Assembly: GCA_038501625.1 (NCBI GenBank)
Contig: JAZAYU010000019.1
Span: 828,501 to 892,500 of the forward strand
Source of the DNA: Corbicula japonica
Lineage: Eukaryota > Mollusca > Bivalvia > Venerida > Cyrenidae
DNA length: 64,000 nt
Direction: 5' to 3'
Positions 11,871 through 24,112 of the stretch are shown in pieces. Under the pieces are notes generated by a model. It made no database searches, was not told the DNA's origin, and saw nothing but the letters and a program-made list of their open reading frames with translations. The position numbers were made by a program, and so were the translations under genes. Each line of letters starts with the position of its first letter. The stretch's first letter is position 1.

Positions 11871-13631
11871 AAAACACTTTAAAATTGACGAAACAACTCT
11901 AAAAATAAAAAAATCCACCTTTTAAATTAGCGAATTGATGCAGGTAGACGTTCCAAAAGGAGCACCTTACTATTTGTATTCTAAAAAAGTATATTCTTAT
12001 TCATTGTAGGTATTCTGTTTCTCTGAAGTTGACATTTGATTTAACCTGGACGATTATAGAATGCACGCGCCGTCATTAAATCTGTTCACATAATTTTTCT
12101 CTCTTAACGAACGGAATATCAGTTTCCCTTTTACAACTATTGTAAAATATGCATTTATGAGTTTATTTTCATAGGACATAGGAAGTAGCTATTTACAACA
12201 CATACAACATCACATTTTCATTGAATAAAAAATACAAGATTGTAAAAACTAAACTTTAATAATACTAAAAAATTATATAATTAATATGTCCCAATACAAG
12301 TTTATGATTATCAACATGAGCATGTACATTGTAGATGCAAAATACAAAAAGCATTCAGCAAACACAACTTTTGGCAAGCTTCTGAAATGATAAATGTTTT
12401 TGAATGTAAATATATATACAAAGCTATACAATAAATGTTATTTGGATGTTTAGATATATGCAAAGCCCTACAAATACGACGATAGCGCCTAGTAAACAAT
12501 GCATACCATCCGTATGCCCAATAAAGGATAGTTCCATTATGCCCTTATACTACAATACAAAATAAAAGTCATTTGGATGTATAGATATATACAAACATGT
12601 ACATATATGGCGCGATAGAGCCTATTAAACAGTGCAAGAAACAGACACAGTACACAATATCGGTATGCCCAGTAGTTTCAGTATACCTTTATACTGCCAC
12701 TCAAAATGATTTACATGGATTCCGAGAATCTTTTAAGTCTATTTGAGTATTATTCAACTACCTCACATAAAATAATAATTGCAACTTATAAAAAGAGGGA
12801 ATCTAAGTCTGACTATTGTCTTAATAAATAAAAATGACGTCAAATAGTAACGAAATTGAAATATTATACAAAGTAGTAGTAAAATTTAGAAGAGATAGTG
12901 ATCAATTTTGTTTTTTTAATTCTGGGAAAGGGGTTGAAATAATGCCTTTTTCTTTCTGACTACTTCTGTTAATATAAAAACAAATATAAATTTAAAAAAA
13001 CAATAATGAAATTGTTTCTTTTCGGGTATTTCTTATTTATTCATTCGAAAATGAATTTTTTTAATAAATTAAATTATCGTTTATAATTTATTCTATTTAA
13101 TTAAACAATCCAATTTGCACAATGTAGTGTAGATGTAGGTACTGTTTATACAAGTTTTCGATTATCATCTGGCCCTCTGCAAATAAATATTGCTCATTGC
13201 GACAGCAAAATGTATATATATACACATGAAAACAGTTTTATCTAGAATGTTCTACAGCCCTCGAATAGTAAAACGTATGCAAATATTACAAAAACGCCAC
13301 GTCCATTAAATGTCTGTACATATTATCGCGTGCATTTACCTCCACTTTCGCACCTCTCTCTACGGATGTCATATCGCAAAACATGTTTAGTAGTTAATTG
13401 ACATGAACAATCTGTGACACACATCTAGATCAGAAAAAAGGAAATGGCAAGTTTATCTCAACTTGATCTTGTGTCTCGATTCTGGATACATCCGACTCTT
13501 TCCGGAATCTAGCACAGCCTTACACAAACCCTGTCCAAGTTTGTGGTTGTTTTTTCCCAAACTGTTCAAGTACTCAGCTGTCAATATACCCGTTCTGTAT
13601 AAAATACTTTTTGGTACAAATGTTTATTTTG
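11871..13631. other. Globin downstream region with a dispersed repeat
   Basis: No second gene was seen. Around 12440-12800, the segments CATACCATCCGTATGCCCAA, AGTATACCTTTATACTGCCA and neighbours recur in altered form at about 63636-63820. Within this patch GTTATTTGGATG...TAGATATAT also occurs twice (about 12438 and 12568). This is an unclassified repeat family. Confidence 0.45.
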
Positions 13632-14246
13632 TCAATTGACTTTTCGTACGTCATTTCCGTTTTTGTCTTCGTCAGAATAGTACCCTTCTTTTAATTTTTC
13701 CATTATGAATACGAACACGCAACTCCACGTGTCTGACACTTCCGGTGTGAAGCGCGAGCCCAAAAACCGTTCCCATTGCCACATTAATGCTTCGTAAAAT
13801 ACGTCAAAATACTCTGGCAAAAATCCTTTATATCGTTTATGTTGCTGGCCTAGCACATACAATAGTTTAGATAGTTTATCGTCTTTGTGTCCAAAATCAG
13901 CTAAATTGTCTACAGCGGCGCCTATAGCGTTCATAAATCGTACCCCATGACTTTTGATGACAATGTTTCTTGCTAGCTCTGAATGTCTAACATTATCCAC
14001 TTGAAACAACTTCTTAACTTCAGGACAAATCTCGAATATCCTCAGAAATATTTGCAAACCATTCCCTTGAATGTTTTTTGTCATCTCTTCCCATGTTTTT
14101 CGTATCACCAACTCCTGTTGAGCATTTAAGTCCAGCTGGTTTGTCAAAACAAACTTAACTTGGTGATGCGATCTAACATTGCCATTATTCGCAATTAAAT
14201 GCTTGCATGGTTTGTCCGTGAGAATTATAGAATTTGAGCATCCCAT
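13632..14246 (-). CDS. Globin, globin-X-like, with N-terminal acylation motif, intronless
   Basis: This 204-residue single-frame ORF encodes a heme-binding globin; such proteins bind oxygen or take part in redox or nitrite chemistry. Globin landmarks are visible: Trp52 (helix A), Pro75 (C2) in the CPEVKKLF segment, Phe81 (CD1), His100 as the distal E7 ligand, His136 as the proximal F8 ligand in LGQQH, and Trp174 in helix H. The N-terminus MGCSNS carries Gly2 and Cys3, the pattern for N-myristoylation plus palmitoylation, as known for membrane-attached globin X proteins; about 40 residues precede helix A. The start is a true ATG with G at -3 and +4. No intron interrupts the frame, although animal globins usually have introns at B12.2 and G7.0. 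An AATAAA (minus strand) lies within about 10 bases of the stop, so the real 3' UTR may extend further. No lesions were seen. Globin identity is sure; the globin-X subfamily and membrane attachment are inference. Confidence 0.93.
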   Translation of the reverse strand: MGCSNSIILTDKPCKHLIANNGNVRSHHQVKFVLTNQLDLNAQQELVIRKTWEEMTKNIQGNGLQIFLRIFEICPEVKKLFQVDNVRHSELARNIVIKSHGVRFMNAIGAAVDNLADFGHKDDKLSKLLYVLGQQHKRYKGFLPEYFDVFYEALMWQWERFLGSRFTPEVSDTWSCVFVFIMEKLKEGYYSDEDKNGNDVRKVN

Positions 14247-15747
14247 GGCTGTTAAAACTTTTTACATTTACCGAACTGAATGTCCACAAATTTTAAATTT
14301 TCTAACAGTTAATATTTCTTTGCAAGAAATTAAATTAATTCAAATATTAAATACAAATCACATTTTGGCTGTTAATATCCAGTGTATTTCAGTTTATTTT
14401 TTTTATTTCAAAATTTGGTTTGCAATATTCATTAAATGTTATGTTCCTTTGTATGTAAGCTTGTGACTAAAACACGCTTATTCTTTAATCACCATAACAT
14501 AAGCTCTCTCTAGTACAGACCTGTTGATATTTGTTTCTGTTCGCAGTGTGTCGATCGCTTTTATAGCAATTTCAGATATCAGAATAGCTGAACTGTTTAG
14601 ACGGAAGAAATATATTTGTCTTAATTCAGAACAAAATTGGCGTCTCACGTTAAGCGTGATCTTCTTATAATTTGTAACATTACTGTATACATTAGTGTAT
14701 TTAATGAAAACAAATTATGTCCAGAATATAAGCTGTTTAGAAAACGATTCATCACAGTTTAAAGGCTGAAAACAACATGTTTTTCGCATCACCGAGTTTT
14801 AGAAGTACTAAATATGGTTGAAATATATATCTTTGTCTTATTTATACTATTCATCCAAGAAAACAGCTTGCAAGTTCTTGCAGCGATCCTATCAGTTCGG
14901 TTACATACATGTCTTATTTTGACAGTGTTTTCATTTCGGTTTCGTACAGTTATATTAAAAAAAACTTTTTTGTCGCGCATTTTTTGTTAATGCGAAAAAA
15001 AAATCTTTCCTTAGGTTCAAGTAAATGGAGGTGACTATAGAAACATTATTAAGGAAACTTATTACAACATTGGATCCCGTCAAAAGAGATGTCTTGTGCC
15101 TCCAATGTCTTGTGCCTCAATAAAACAATTAGAGCCGATACTTTTTAAAAGTAGTTTTGATACAACAAGTTGCATTCTTTGACAAGAGTAATGAATTTCC
15201 AGGCGATTAACCCTCAAGTTCTCTTTAATTCATTAATAGTTTGCGTTGTCTTATTTTTTAAATTGACGATCAACATATGCTAACTGTTGTTTTCTAATCT
15301 TTGTTCGTGCGCAAAAGGCTATTTACTGGGTGTAGCATTTACCAATTTTGTGCCACTCTTTTGGATTTTTGCCTGATCAGAATATACTAACAAGCCAAGA
15401 ACCTAACCCGTGGTTTTGGTTATAAAACCGTGTACTGGCACGATAGGCTCCTAGTATGCCATAAACGTTTTCTCTTCTTGCTTTTGAACTTTTAACGACA
15501 CAATTTCTTCTTTTCGTATCGTGCATTTCGAATTCCTCTATCTCATTTGACACATGCTGGTGTTTGATAAAAACGCATCAGATACCACACAAGTTCTCTT
15601 AATCGCTAGGTTGCTGCCATAACATTCAAGATTTAAATGTCCTTCTACGCAACTTTCTTGTTTGTTTAAATGTTATTGTTTGGAGTGGTTCCTCCTGATA
15701 TGTGTATTCTGAGATTATAAAAATATTAATGAATAATTTTTTTAATA
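14247..15747. other. Globin upstream region
   Basis: This is the 5' side of the minus-strand globin gene. I could not identify a TATA box or a 5' UTR exon with confidence. The plus-strand open frame at 14179-14466 overlaps the globin start in antisense and is AT-rich noise. Confidence 0.4.
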
Positions 15748-16042
15748 TTGATTTATATTCTAAGATTCCATGTCAACAACCTATCCAGGTCAGTTCCGCC
15801 AATTAATTTCTCGTTTATGACGTATCCATTTTTTATATGGGGAGCCATACGCCTCTGATCATGGAATACGTTTATCTAAACATACTGGATTGAAGGTTTC
15901 ATATTCACCACCATATATGTATGCACAAAATTGCATGTTATACTGAGCATGGACAGGCTCGATCAAACCAAGCCTTCAATATCTTTAAATTGTGCATATT
16001 TGTCATACTCAGTGGCATTCAAAGTTCCTATTTCATCGATTG
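15748..16042 (+). repeat. Diverged S2 SINE-like copy
   Basis: It retains ATTGAAGGTTTCATATTCAC, GGACAGGCTCGATCAAACC, CATATTTGTCATACTCAGTG and the tail CAAAGTTCCTATTTCATCGA, in the same order as the copies at 9242 and 31988, with many substitutions. Confidence 0.6.
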
Positions 16043-16505
16043 TTCATTAGTTAACTTCATCATAATTGTACATTCAAGATGATGCCCTCTTATTTAACAC
16101 CAGTATGAGTCAAATACAATATAAACATTTAAAATGAATACAAGTGGAAGATGTTGTGTTGTTTAAGTTCTTAAAATGGCTCGCATACAAGTTTACAAGT
16201 CACAACATTGTTTTACAACACATGTCGAATAAAAAAGGAATAAAAAGTCAATGACCAGACATTAAAAGATGTCATTGTTCATTTAACGAAAACTACATCT
16301 CTGTACACTTGTTAAGCAATCCCACTCGTTTATCATGACCTCCCAAATTTACATAAAATTCGTCTGACTTACCAGGTTGTTGGAAATGGCTTGCGACGGA
16401 AGGGAATACTTTCAAATTAACTATATAACATTATAATATGAAGTTTCATATGGAGCTAATTAATTTCTACCAAAAGACCTAACGAAATGCATTTTAAAGG
16501 CATTT

Positions 16506-16691
16506 TACACTGCAGCCTGTGCTTAAGACCACCTGTAATCACATACCACCTGTAAATAGAGAATATTTTTTTTGCCCCTCTGACTGATCTTACATGTAAG
16601 AACAAATTCACCTTTTATCAAATACCACTTTTCTTCAAAGACCACTTTTGGGTTTCCCTTAAATGGAATTTGAAGACAGGTTTTTACTGTA
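16506..16691. mobile_element. Short TIR element (TACA(C/G)T...CCTGT ends)
   Basis: The left end is TACACTGCAGCCTGTGCTTA and the right end, in reverse, is TACAGTAAAAACCTGTCTTC; both lead into AAGACCACC-type words repeated inside. The element is about 186 bp and non-coding. The ends and internal words match the element at 25776-25958, which defines a small family. Confidence 0.6.
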
Positions 16692-16984
16692 CTTTAAGTC
16701 AGTTATTAATACACGGGGTAAACTATTGGACCTGACAGACTATGTATCTCACACTCGGAATTATCCATGAAGCAGTTTCTCAATACATAGTGGCTGATTA
16801 GCGACCGCCCAGTGTAAATCATCTTCTTTCTCTTAAGACCATTCATTCGCTTTATTTCTCATATTTGAACGCAGAAAAGAACGAACTCATAAAAGTATTT
16901 TAAATATGCTATATGTGAAAGCAATATTTGAGGTTGTAGATAATAATAAGTGTAATAAAAATAATGACAATAAATGTAAATTAA

Positions 16985-16987
<3 letters not shown>

Positions 16988-17035
<48 letters not shown>
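16988..17035. repeat. (AAT)n-(ATT)n microsatellite
   Basis: A short AAT run turns into about 13 ATT triplets, so the array is self-complementary at its left end. The poly-Asn open frame at 16859-17056 (minus) is an artefact. Confidence 0.95.
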
Positions 17036-20035
17036 TAGAAGATAAATTGCTAACATGTTTTTTTACAACAAAGATACAGTCCCATTATCTTTAAATTACA
17101 TAGCCATATCTTTACAGGGTACTTTTAACAACACGATAATATTTATGAGACAAACTATTCTTAACATATATAAAACGACTCACAAAAACAAACAGTATTT
17201 GATATGTATTCTAAAGACCCGAAAACGCTCGTATTGACAAGATTTAAATTATACACCAGTACAAGAATTCATTCTATTTCAGTAGTTTTGTCTTTTCGAA
17301 AATAGCAATTTGGAAGACCGTGTCGCCTCACGGAAAGACCGGCGCTTATTCACGACATAGTTTCTTTCGCTTTATTTTCGGGAGACTTCTATACATGTAA
17401 CACAACAACGCAATTTATCATCGCTACGTGATACACTTCTCGTTTTCTTTAATTACATTTTCGAAGGTCATTCAGAAAAGAGTTTTGAATTCCAAGGCTA
17501 TAACTCCTCAAGTTTTAAAAATCTTTGCGAAAATTTACAGCATTAAAACACTCTAAATATATTGTCTGCTATGCAGCGTTACGCTCATTGTCCGTTTTAA
17601 AAACATTATGACGTCACGTCCGCTTTATCTGTTGTGTTATCCTGATGGGCGTTAGCAGAATCTTGCAGACTTGATACAGTAAATAAAAAACGAATTTTCA
17701 CCGTGTTTGCAATTGAAACCTACATTGTTTATTTACAAAGTTCTGCAAATTTAAATACATGGTTATCTGTTCCAGATGCCATGTTGTACATCGATAGCTT
17801 CAAGCTTCCAGAATTTCGAAATTTTATCTGAAAGGTATCCAATACACAACAAGAATTGACTGATAATGCAAATATTTATTTTCTGCGCAAGAGTATAGAT
17901 AGATTTTATCTGATTGTATAAAATAAAGCATTACGTGTGTTTATGATATTTAAACGTGGAAAATGAAATGCCTCAAAGTGCCACATTTCATGCTCAATTT
18001 ATTTGAGACTGTTTATAAGCAATTACTAAAATGCATATAGCTAACAAGAAGAGGGTTAAGAGCATCTTCTTCAACTTTTTTTCTTCTTTAACGCTAAGGT
18101 TAAAAATCTGAAAACATTAGCAAAACAGACATGACAAACCATTACAAAGACACATGTATCAATGACGACTAAGAGAGAAAAGATACCAGGAGATGGGTGG
18201 AAACGGCTCACAATCTTCATATGCAAAATACATTGTACAAATTACGTCATGCATTCGTTTACAGAGACAGTAATAACATAAAATCATTCACACGTTATAA
18301 TACAATTGACTTTTGAACATAATTTCAAATAACTACGCCATGTATTGATGGGTAGAGAGAGAAATTGTATAACATTGTATTTGCAAAATGTATGATAAAG
18401 GGCTTTGGAAAAGAACTGTGTCATAAAGGTAAATCTCACTAGACAACGTTTACCGTTCGTAAGATCTAGTCTGCGCAGTTCCTTAATTTTCTTAAAGCAG
18501 TATGGTTATCGGTTGATACATGTAATAAATCTATAAAATTTAAAATATGAGGTCTTAAATAATATTCGCGCGAAGATACTTCCTTCGTTTGATAGGAAAT
18601 TCTGGACAAACCAATAAGTAATGAAATTCATCGCCAAGTTCTTTGCACAAAGTGCATTTTCTTTCCTTTATTTGTCAACATCGCCACCGTCAGACTTTGA
18701 TTTTATAGACGATGGTTTCTTTTTTATAAATCCATTATTTTTACAATAATATTAAGGAAATATATCTATATATTTGCTGCGTTTTTTATTCGTTTTTGAA
18801 TAATTTATAAATGCTGGTGTTTGTTGTCCGAGCAATGTCAGCTCACCATTGTTGGATATCCCGATCCCGATATGTACTACTTGCACAAGTAAGATTCTTC
18901 GAAAACGATGGCAGTCATATGGCGGTGACCATCGGACACTTAAGAGGTCGCAAACATTGCAAATGGTGAAAACAGGCTAAAATTTCAAAAATGAATTTTG
19001 GGGGAAATACTTATTGCCACCTAGATTTTAGTAAATAAATGTATTTAGCTATGGATGTAGTAAATGTTTGCAAGCTCAATTTAGTCTAATTCATGTTCTA
19101 ATTACCAAGCACATACTAAAACAAAAGAAAAACCATTTGCATGAGAACTCTGAAATTCATGAACAATATACCAAAGCAACTCATACCTGAAATAAGTATA
19201 TGCTGGTCTACAATGTTTAGTGCCAATCCGTCAAAATAATGTTAGGGTTATCAAGAAATTCAATGAAAACTTACTTCCCACTTTCACTTTCTACTTTCAC
19301 TTTGAAACAGGAAGTAAGATTTCCTTGAATTTTCTTGAAAACCCAAGATAACATACAAGATTTATTTAACAGTTTCAGATTTCGAAATACTTATAAGATC
19401 CTCTTCTTCCCTGAATATATGTATATAAAATGTAATGATTACAATAGAGAACGTGCACCTGATATTTGAATAGCAAAGTAAACCTGAATAAAACACTCTA
19501 TCCATGGTTTTGAAATACATGCCTTGGGTTTATATCAGTCAAGTTAATATTAAGAGAAAGATTAAGTTTTGCAATAAAGTAAGTCGGTTGTTTGGAAAGA
19601 GAGACCGTTGGTAGGAACAAAAAAACGACAACTTTGTTTTCAAAGTAGTCAGTTAACTTATAGCCATCTTCTCAGCATAATATTTTTGTTTTTATTTCAC
19701 GTTACTAATTATTCCTAGCTTGTGGGCAATAATTTAGTGTATACCTCTCTATCTCTCTACCACACATTTTGATGGATAGAATAACTGCACACAATAAACG
19801 TTTTATTTTTATCCTAGATCAATTTTCTTTTCAAAAACAAAACAATACGCATATAATGACAGGCTTTGTACAGAAAGACATCATACTACATCAAAATTGC
19901 AGATGATAATAACACTTTAGTTAATAAATCCATTGATTTCATAAAAACAAAACTACAGTTTACTAAACATAAGAATCTTGGAGCTGAATGTGGCAAACTA
20001 TATTTGTCTCTTCTGTTTTTAAACGGGTAACAGGT

Positions 20036-20302
20036 TAAATAGATGAGATGAGTAGGGAACTCTAAAATCCACCGAAAAGGACAAAAAAGAAAATTTAGAT
20101 ATTGCCTCTGCCTGGTTTCGAACACGCATCCGCCTAGCCCTGCAATTTCGACGACGCAATCAACTGAGCTAACCTGTACAACCCCCGAAAAAGGTTGATC
20201 GAATAGCCTTGATGTACGTTATCATCACTGCACGACATCGGTAACGGGTTTTTTTACTGATAACAGTACTGACTATATGTACGGGGAGACTTTACGGCCG
20301 CC
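20036..20302 (-). repeat. S1 tRNA-derived SINE, best-preserved copy
   Basis: On the minus strand: leader with CAGTACTGTTATCAGTAAAA, then GGTTAGCTCAGTTGATTGCG (A box TTAGCTCAGTTG), then GCGTGTTCGAAACCAGGC (B box GTTCGAAAC), then a tail ending in AGAGTTCCCTACTCATCTC, equivalent to the S2 tail. Internal A and B boxes at tRNA spacing indicate a Pol III-transcribed SINE. The tRNA-like part lies in the interior, after a leader of about 110 bases, which is unusual. Confidence 0.85.
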
Positions 20303-20985
20303 ACAATGCACAAAGAGCGTGTTAGCCTGTTCATTTCAGTTTTTTTAATGCAGCAGTGTATTGCAAATATTAGCAAAGGATTGTCACGTACCTTAATGTA
20401 TTGGCACGTAAAACATGTCTTTATACTGGAACTTGGTCTACTATCTGAAAGGAGAACAGACATAAAATGTAAAAGCTTTTCCATTGTTTCCGTGGTAAAA
20501 TCCTTTGTTTTAATAGACATAACCATTGAACCACGTTAAACAAGAACTTAAATATTAACAAAGCGATTGGGATATGGCATGTAGTCACTCGATAGATTTA
20601 TGACCTTTTTATATCAAAGACATCTGATGATCATGTCATGACACGTGACCAGCAATCAACTGATTAGAACTGGTTCGTCTCTTAATCTAGATAACATGTG
20701 TTACTGACTACGCATATAATGTAAACAATATAATCCTCATTAAAACAATATATCAATGATTTTCAGATACACCATAATTCATACAATATGAGCTGGACTT
20801 AACGGCCACTTGACTTCGCTCTGGTCAGAAACACATCAAAGACGCAAAATAGTTTTGCGAAAATGTTTCCGAAACTATGACAATAAATAGTTTTTATCAA
20901 TAAAATATCAGGAAATACTTGCAAAAAAGTCAAAGATTAAAATCAGAGTTATTTTTTAATAAAACAGCTGACTTATTGCTTTTTT
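20303..20985. other. Unassigned DNA
   Basis: The overlapping open frames at 20254-20526 (minus) and 20306-20539 (plus) cover each other. Neither carries a domain, so neither is called. Confidence 0.4.
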
Positions 20986-21340
20986 CCCTGTTATCGTGCG
21001 AGCTGATTTGACTCCCCGGGCTCTCCTGTCTCGGTAAGATCATTGAGTACCCGACCTTTTGCTTGCAGTGGTATTAGCTTCTTATTGTTTTATATATATG
21101 TCGGTGTGCTTTTGCATGCAACTTTGTTAAGCTGTTGGAACCTGGTTTAAACCGCAAATTGTTTTGCCACTGACCGATCCAAGGCAGTAAACCCAATGGG
21201 TCTCTTTTTGTTAATTGTTTGCGGTGTTTTATTTGAAATTGATATTCTTATAAACCTATAATCTTTTTCCTCTCTACTTTTTGCTGCTTGGAGGGGTTGT
21301 GTTTTCGGAGTGTGGCGATTCCTGCATATTTCACTTTTTA
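20986..21340 (+). repeat. R1 copy with internal deletion
   Basis: It has the R1 5' end (CCCTGTTATCGTGCG), TGCTTTTGCATGCAACTTTG, then jumps from about position 150 of the unit to GGAACCTGGTTTAAACCGC and continues to CCTGCATATTTCAC. The block with ACCAAGACAACTTG is deleted. Confidence 0.8.
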
Positions 21341-21787
21341 AAAGAATTGCTTATAATAAATAATAATAATAAAAATAATGGAGAATCAAAGATTTAAAAC
21401 CAATGAAAATGCCATATCAAATGATTCTACAACAGGGCGCTTCTTGTTCCATCGAGATTAGCACATAAACATACAAAGAGAGATTTTGGTGTTTTGCCAT
21501 AAAAGTTTTTAACATTTTTCTTTATATTCAAAGAGACCAATAATTATTTTGTCTAACTTATTTATTTAGATTTCTCTTGAACAAAACAGAAAAACCAAGA
21601 AAATAAACAATTATTATTGAAGCTCTTGTTATCAAGGGTGATCTTTTGTAAAATTTTAAAGGAAATAAACGTATTTTCAACATACAGGAATAAATGTGCA
21701 AAAAACACAATTTTCAACATCTGCTTTAAATAAGAAGATTTTAGTTAGAGAATAAGGAAAGCTAGTAAACAATATTTAAATATAACC

Positions 21788-21850
21788 CCTTGTGTTCTCA
21801 TTTTTGTTCATTATATTATTTGAATGTGGCAGTTCCTGATATGCATATCA
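21788..21850 (+). repeat. R1 3'-end fragment
   Basis: TGTGTTCTCATTTTTGTTCA, then GAATGTGGCAGTTCCTGATA and TGCATATCA; the middle is missing. Confidence 0.55.
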
Positions 21851-21934
21851 TATACATACATGTAATACCATCATTAAGGAAGGACCAAATTTGTTTTTCT
21901 CACTGATATCATTTGTACTAAAGTTGGGCCAATA

Positions 21935-22152
21935 AAGGCAGTAACGTGCATTTCCATATTTCTCCATGAACTAAGGCCTATACCTTTTCTGCAGTAACAT
22001 GCGTTTCCATTAATTTCTTTGTACTTAGGCCTATACAGCGTGGGCAGTAACGTACATTTCCTTAAATTTCCATGAACTAAGGCTTACACACCGTGGGCCG
22101 TAACGAACATTTCCTTTAATTTCCATTAACTACGGCTTACACACCGTGGACA
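21935..22152. repeat. Tandem repeat, period about 53 bp
   Basis: About four diverged units share GGGCAGTAACGTACATTTCC, TTTCCATGAACTAAGGC and TACACACCGTG. GGGCAGTAACG also occurs in S2 (GGGCAGTAACGGGAACGC at about 9320), so the array may have grown from a SINE segment. Confidence 0.8.
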
Positions 22153-22179
22153 AATTACGATCTATGAATAAGCGCAATC

Positions 22180-22240
22180 ATAGTTTCATATTTGTCTTGT
22201 TCGGTGATATTATCATTTCCCTTATGTATTGCAATGAAAC
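22180..22240 (+). repeat. S2/S1 tail fragment
   Basis: TTTCATATTTGTCTTGTTCG, then GTGATATTATCATTTCCCTT, a diverged copy of the shared SINE tail. Confidence 0.5.
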
Positions 22241-22663
22241 CTTTTTTCCCTAGTATTAGAATAGGTTAGTAAGTTTTATCTGCAAATAAACTACATATAA
22301 ACTACGAGGTGTGTTCGTAATGTTCGTGGACAGCCTCATAGTTCAATCAATTTTAAAGTTAATGTTATAAAATATATATCATTTGATATGATTTTCTTCA
22401 TATGTTACAAAATATTTAATATTTTGGCGTAAACTGATGGACCGAAAATATACCCGTCGTTATGGTAACACACCAAAGAATTTACAGGGCACTTTGATAA
22501 AAAAGCCAATAAATCTTAGTTTCTTCAAATACCTTTCTTACATAAGGTCAAAAAACGCGCGAAATGTAGCAACAATAATTTTTGACGTCATTCTTGTTCA
22601 TTTTGACGTCAATTGTTCCGTTGACGAGCCGTTATAACGGAAACGCATATCAAGCAACACAGC

Positions 22664-23887
22664 ATGGCTACACCGTTGAAAATTGAACACCGTTGCGTCA
22701 TCAAGTTCTGCGTCAATGCGAACATGACACCAACTGATACTCTTAAATTTATGCAGAAATCAGATTCTAATGTATCCAGAAGTCTTGTGTTTGGCTGGCA
22801 CAAGAAGTTTAGAGACGGACTGGAAGACGTCAGTGACAGACCACGCACCGGGCGCCCTGGGCGTAGCGAACAACACGTCAGGAGGATTCGCGATGCAATA
22901 AGTGAAGACAGGCGGAGATCGGTACGCGAGATCAGTGACATGACGGATATCTGCGTTAATGTTGTTTACCGAACATTGACAGAAACCCTTAATATGAACA
23001 AGGTGTGTGCTCGGTGGGTGCCAAGACTACTTCAACAAGACCAGAAGGCAGCGCGTGTCAGGCTCTTCAGATCATTCCTCAACCGCTACGACCGCGAAGG
23101 AGACCAGTTCCTGCACCGGGTTGTCACCATGGACGAAACGTGGCTTTACCTATATGAGCCTGAATCAAAGCAACAATCAATGGTCTGGAAGCACCCAGGA
23201 TCTCCACCACCTAAGAAGGCGAGAACATGCAAGTAATCCGGGAAGTTTATGTTCATGTTTTTCATGGATGCGCACGGGCTGATCTTGCAGCATGCGGTAC
23301 CACAGGGAATCACGGTCAACGCTGCCTACTATCAGAAGGTATGATGCCCGGTTTTTAAAACAGTATTTTTTAACAACTGTTATGAATTGGTGTTATTTAA
23401 AATAAAAAGTTATTCGCTAAAATCGGTTTCAAACACTCGTCAGACAAAAATACAAATTTTAAAAATGTTAAATCAATTAAAAAATATTCATGTTCTTTCC
23501 ATTGTTTAGGTTATTTGTCGAGATCTAACAAAGGCCCTCAGACGTAAACGTACCGGCATGGAAGTCGAGGACATCATATACCACCATGACAACGCCCCAT
23601 CCCATCGAGCAACTGACACACTGGAGACGATCGACTTCCTCGGCATGGAGCGACTTGAGCACGCCCCGTAAAGCCCGGACCTTGCGCCGATGGATTTCGC
23701 GCTCTTTCCGCGTTTGAAGAGCGAGCTACGTGGGCAGCGTTTTGAGGATTTGGATGAGCTTCGCTTGTCCGTGCGCACTGTGATTGGTGATTACGAGAAA
23801 GGCTGGTTTAGGGACACTTTCAATAAGTGGGTAGCACGTCACCGTAGATGTGTTAACTGTGACGGCGAGTATTTTGAAAAAATGTGA
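22664..23887 (+). pseudogene. mariner transposase (DD34D), two stop codons, probable intron
   Basis: A cut-and-paste transposase. Joining 22664-23338 and 23510-23887 keeps one frame and gives 350 codons, the normal mariner length. Order of features: N-terminal DNA-binding helix-turn-helix region; linker WVPRLL (WVPHEL-type); first catalytic Asp in VTMDETW; second in HHDNAPSHR; third in SPDLAPMDF, exactly 34 residues after the second. Two in-frame TAA codons (23234-23236, and 23669-23671 where the family usually has Tyr before SPDLAP) disable it. The 23339-23509 gap starts GTATGA and ends TTGTTTAG between complete codons, reading like a phase-0 intron. The body is clearly more GC-rich than the flanks. 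Family identity is certain; the intron is inference. Confidence 0.9.
23339..23509 (+). other. Putative 171-bp intron in mariner transposase
   Basis: The donor is CAGAAG|GTATGA and the acceptor CTTTCCATTGTTTAG|GTT with a pyrimidine-rich stretch. It is AT-rich, unlike the surrounding coding sequence, and removing it restores reading between AAYYQK and VICRDL. An alternative is a small insertion that happens to preserve the frame. Confidence 0.65.
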
Positions 23888-24112
23888 CGTTAACGTCGTG
23901 TGATAGACAAAAATGACGTTAAACTGCCGCGTATGGGCGTTAGTTGTTATACTTGTTTTATTGTGATATTTCTATAGTTTTATGTATTTTTGTAAAAATT
24001 TCATTGTAATTAGAAGATGCTTTGCTGATTTCAACGATATAAAATATTTTGAAATCGGATAAAAATTAGTTTGTTTTTCTTACTTGTCCACGAACTTTAC
24101 GAACACACAATT

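Larger units (their letters stand above)
16043..20035. other. Long gene-free interval
   Basis: Apart from the 16506 element and the (ATT)n run at 16996-17035, I see no repeat or gene. A consensus CRE palindrome TGACGTCA occurs at about 17610, too far from any gene to interpret. Confidence 0.4.
22305..24112 (+). mobile_element. mariner (Tc1/mariner) transposon
   Basis: Near-identical terminal inverted repeats are present. The left end has GTGTGTTCGTAATGTTCGTG then GACA (22308 on). The right end, in reverse, has GTGTGTTCGTAAAGTTCGTG then GACA (24085-24108). The left end follows a TA dinucleotide (22303-22304); an exact TA duplication on the right is not clear. The element is about 1.8 kb, longer than the usual 1.3 kb, because of a leader of about 360 bp and a 171-bp segment inside the transposase. 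Confidence 0.93.

Noticed and set aside
17600..17620. TGACGTCA as a CRE regulating the globin gene
   Set aside because: It is over 3 kb from the globin start, and the same word occurs several times elsewhere by chance (for example about 1470, 22580 and 60078).
20115..20185. A genuine tRNA gene
   Set aside because: A and B boxes are present but the acceptor stem does not pair, and the sequence is embedded in SINE leader and tail, so it is a tRNA-derived SINE.
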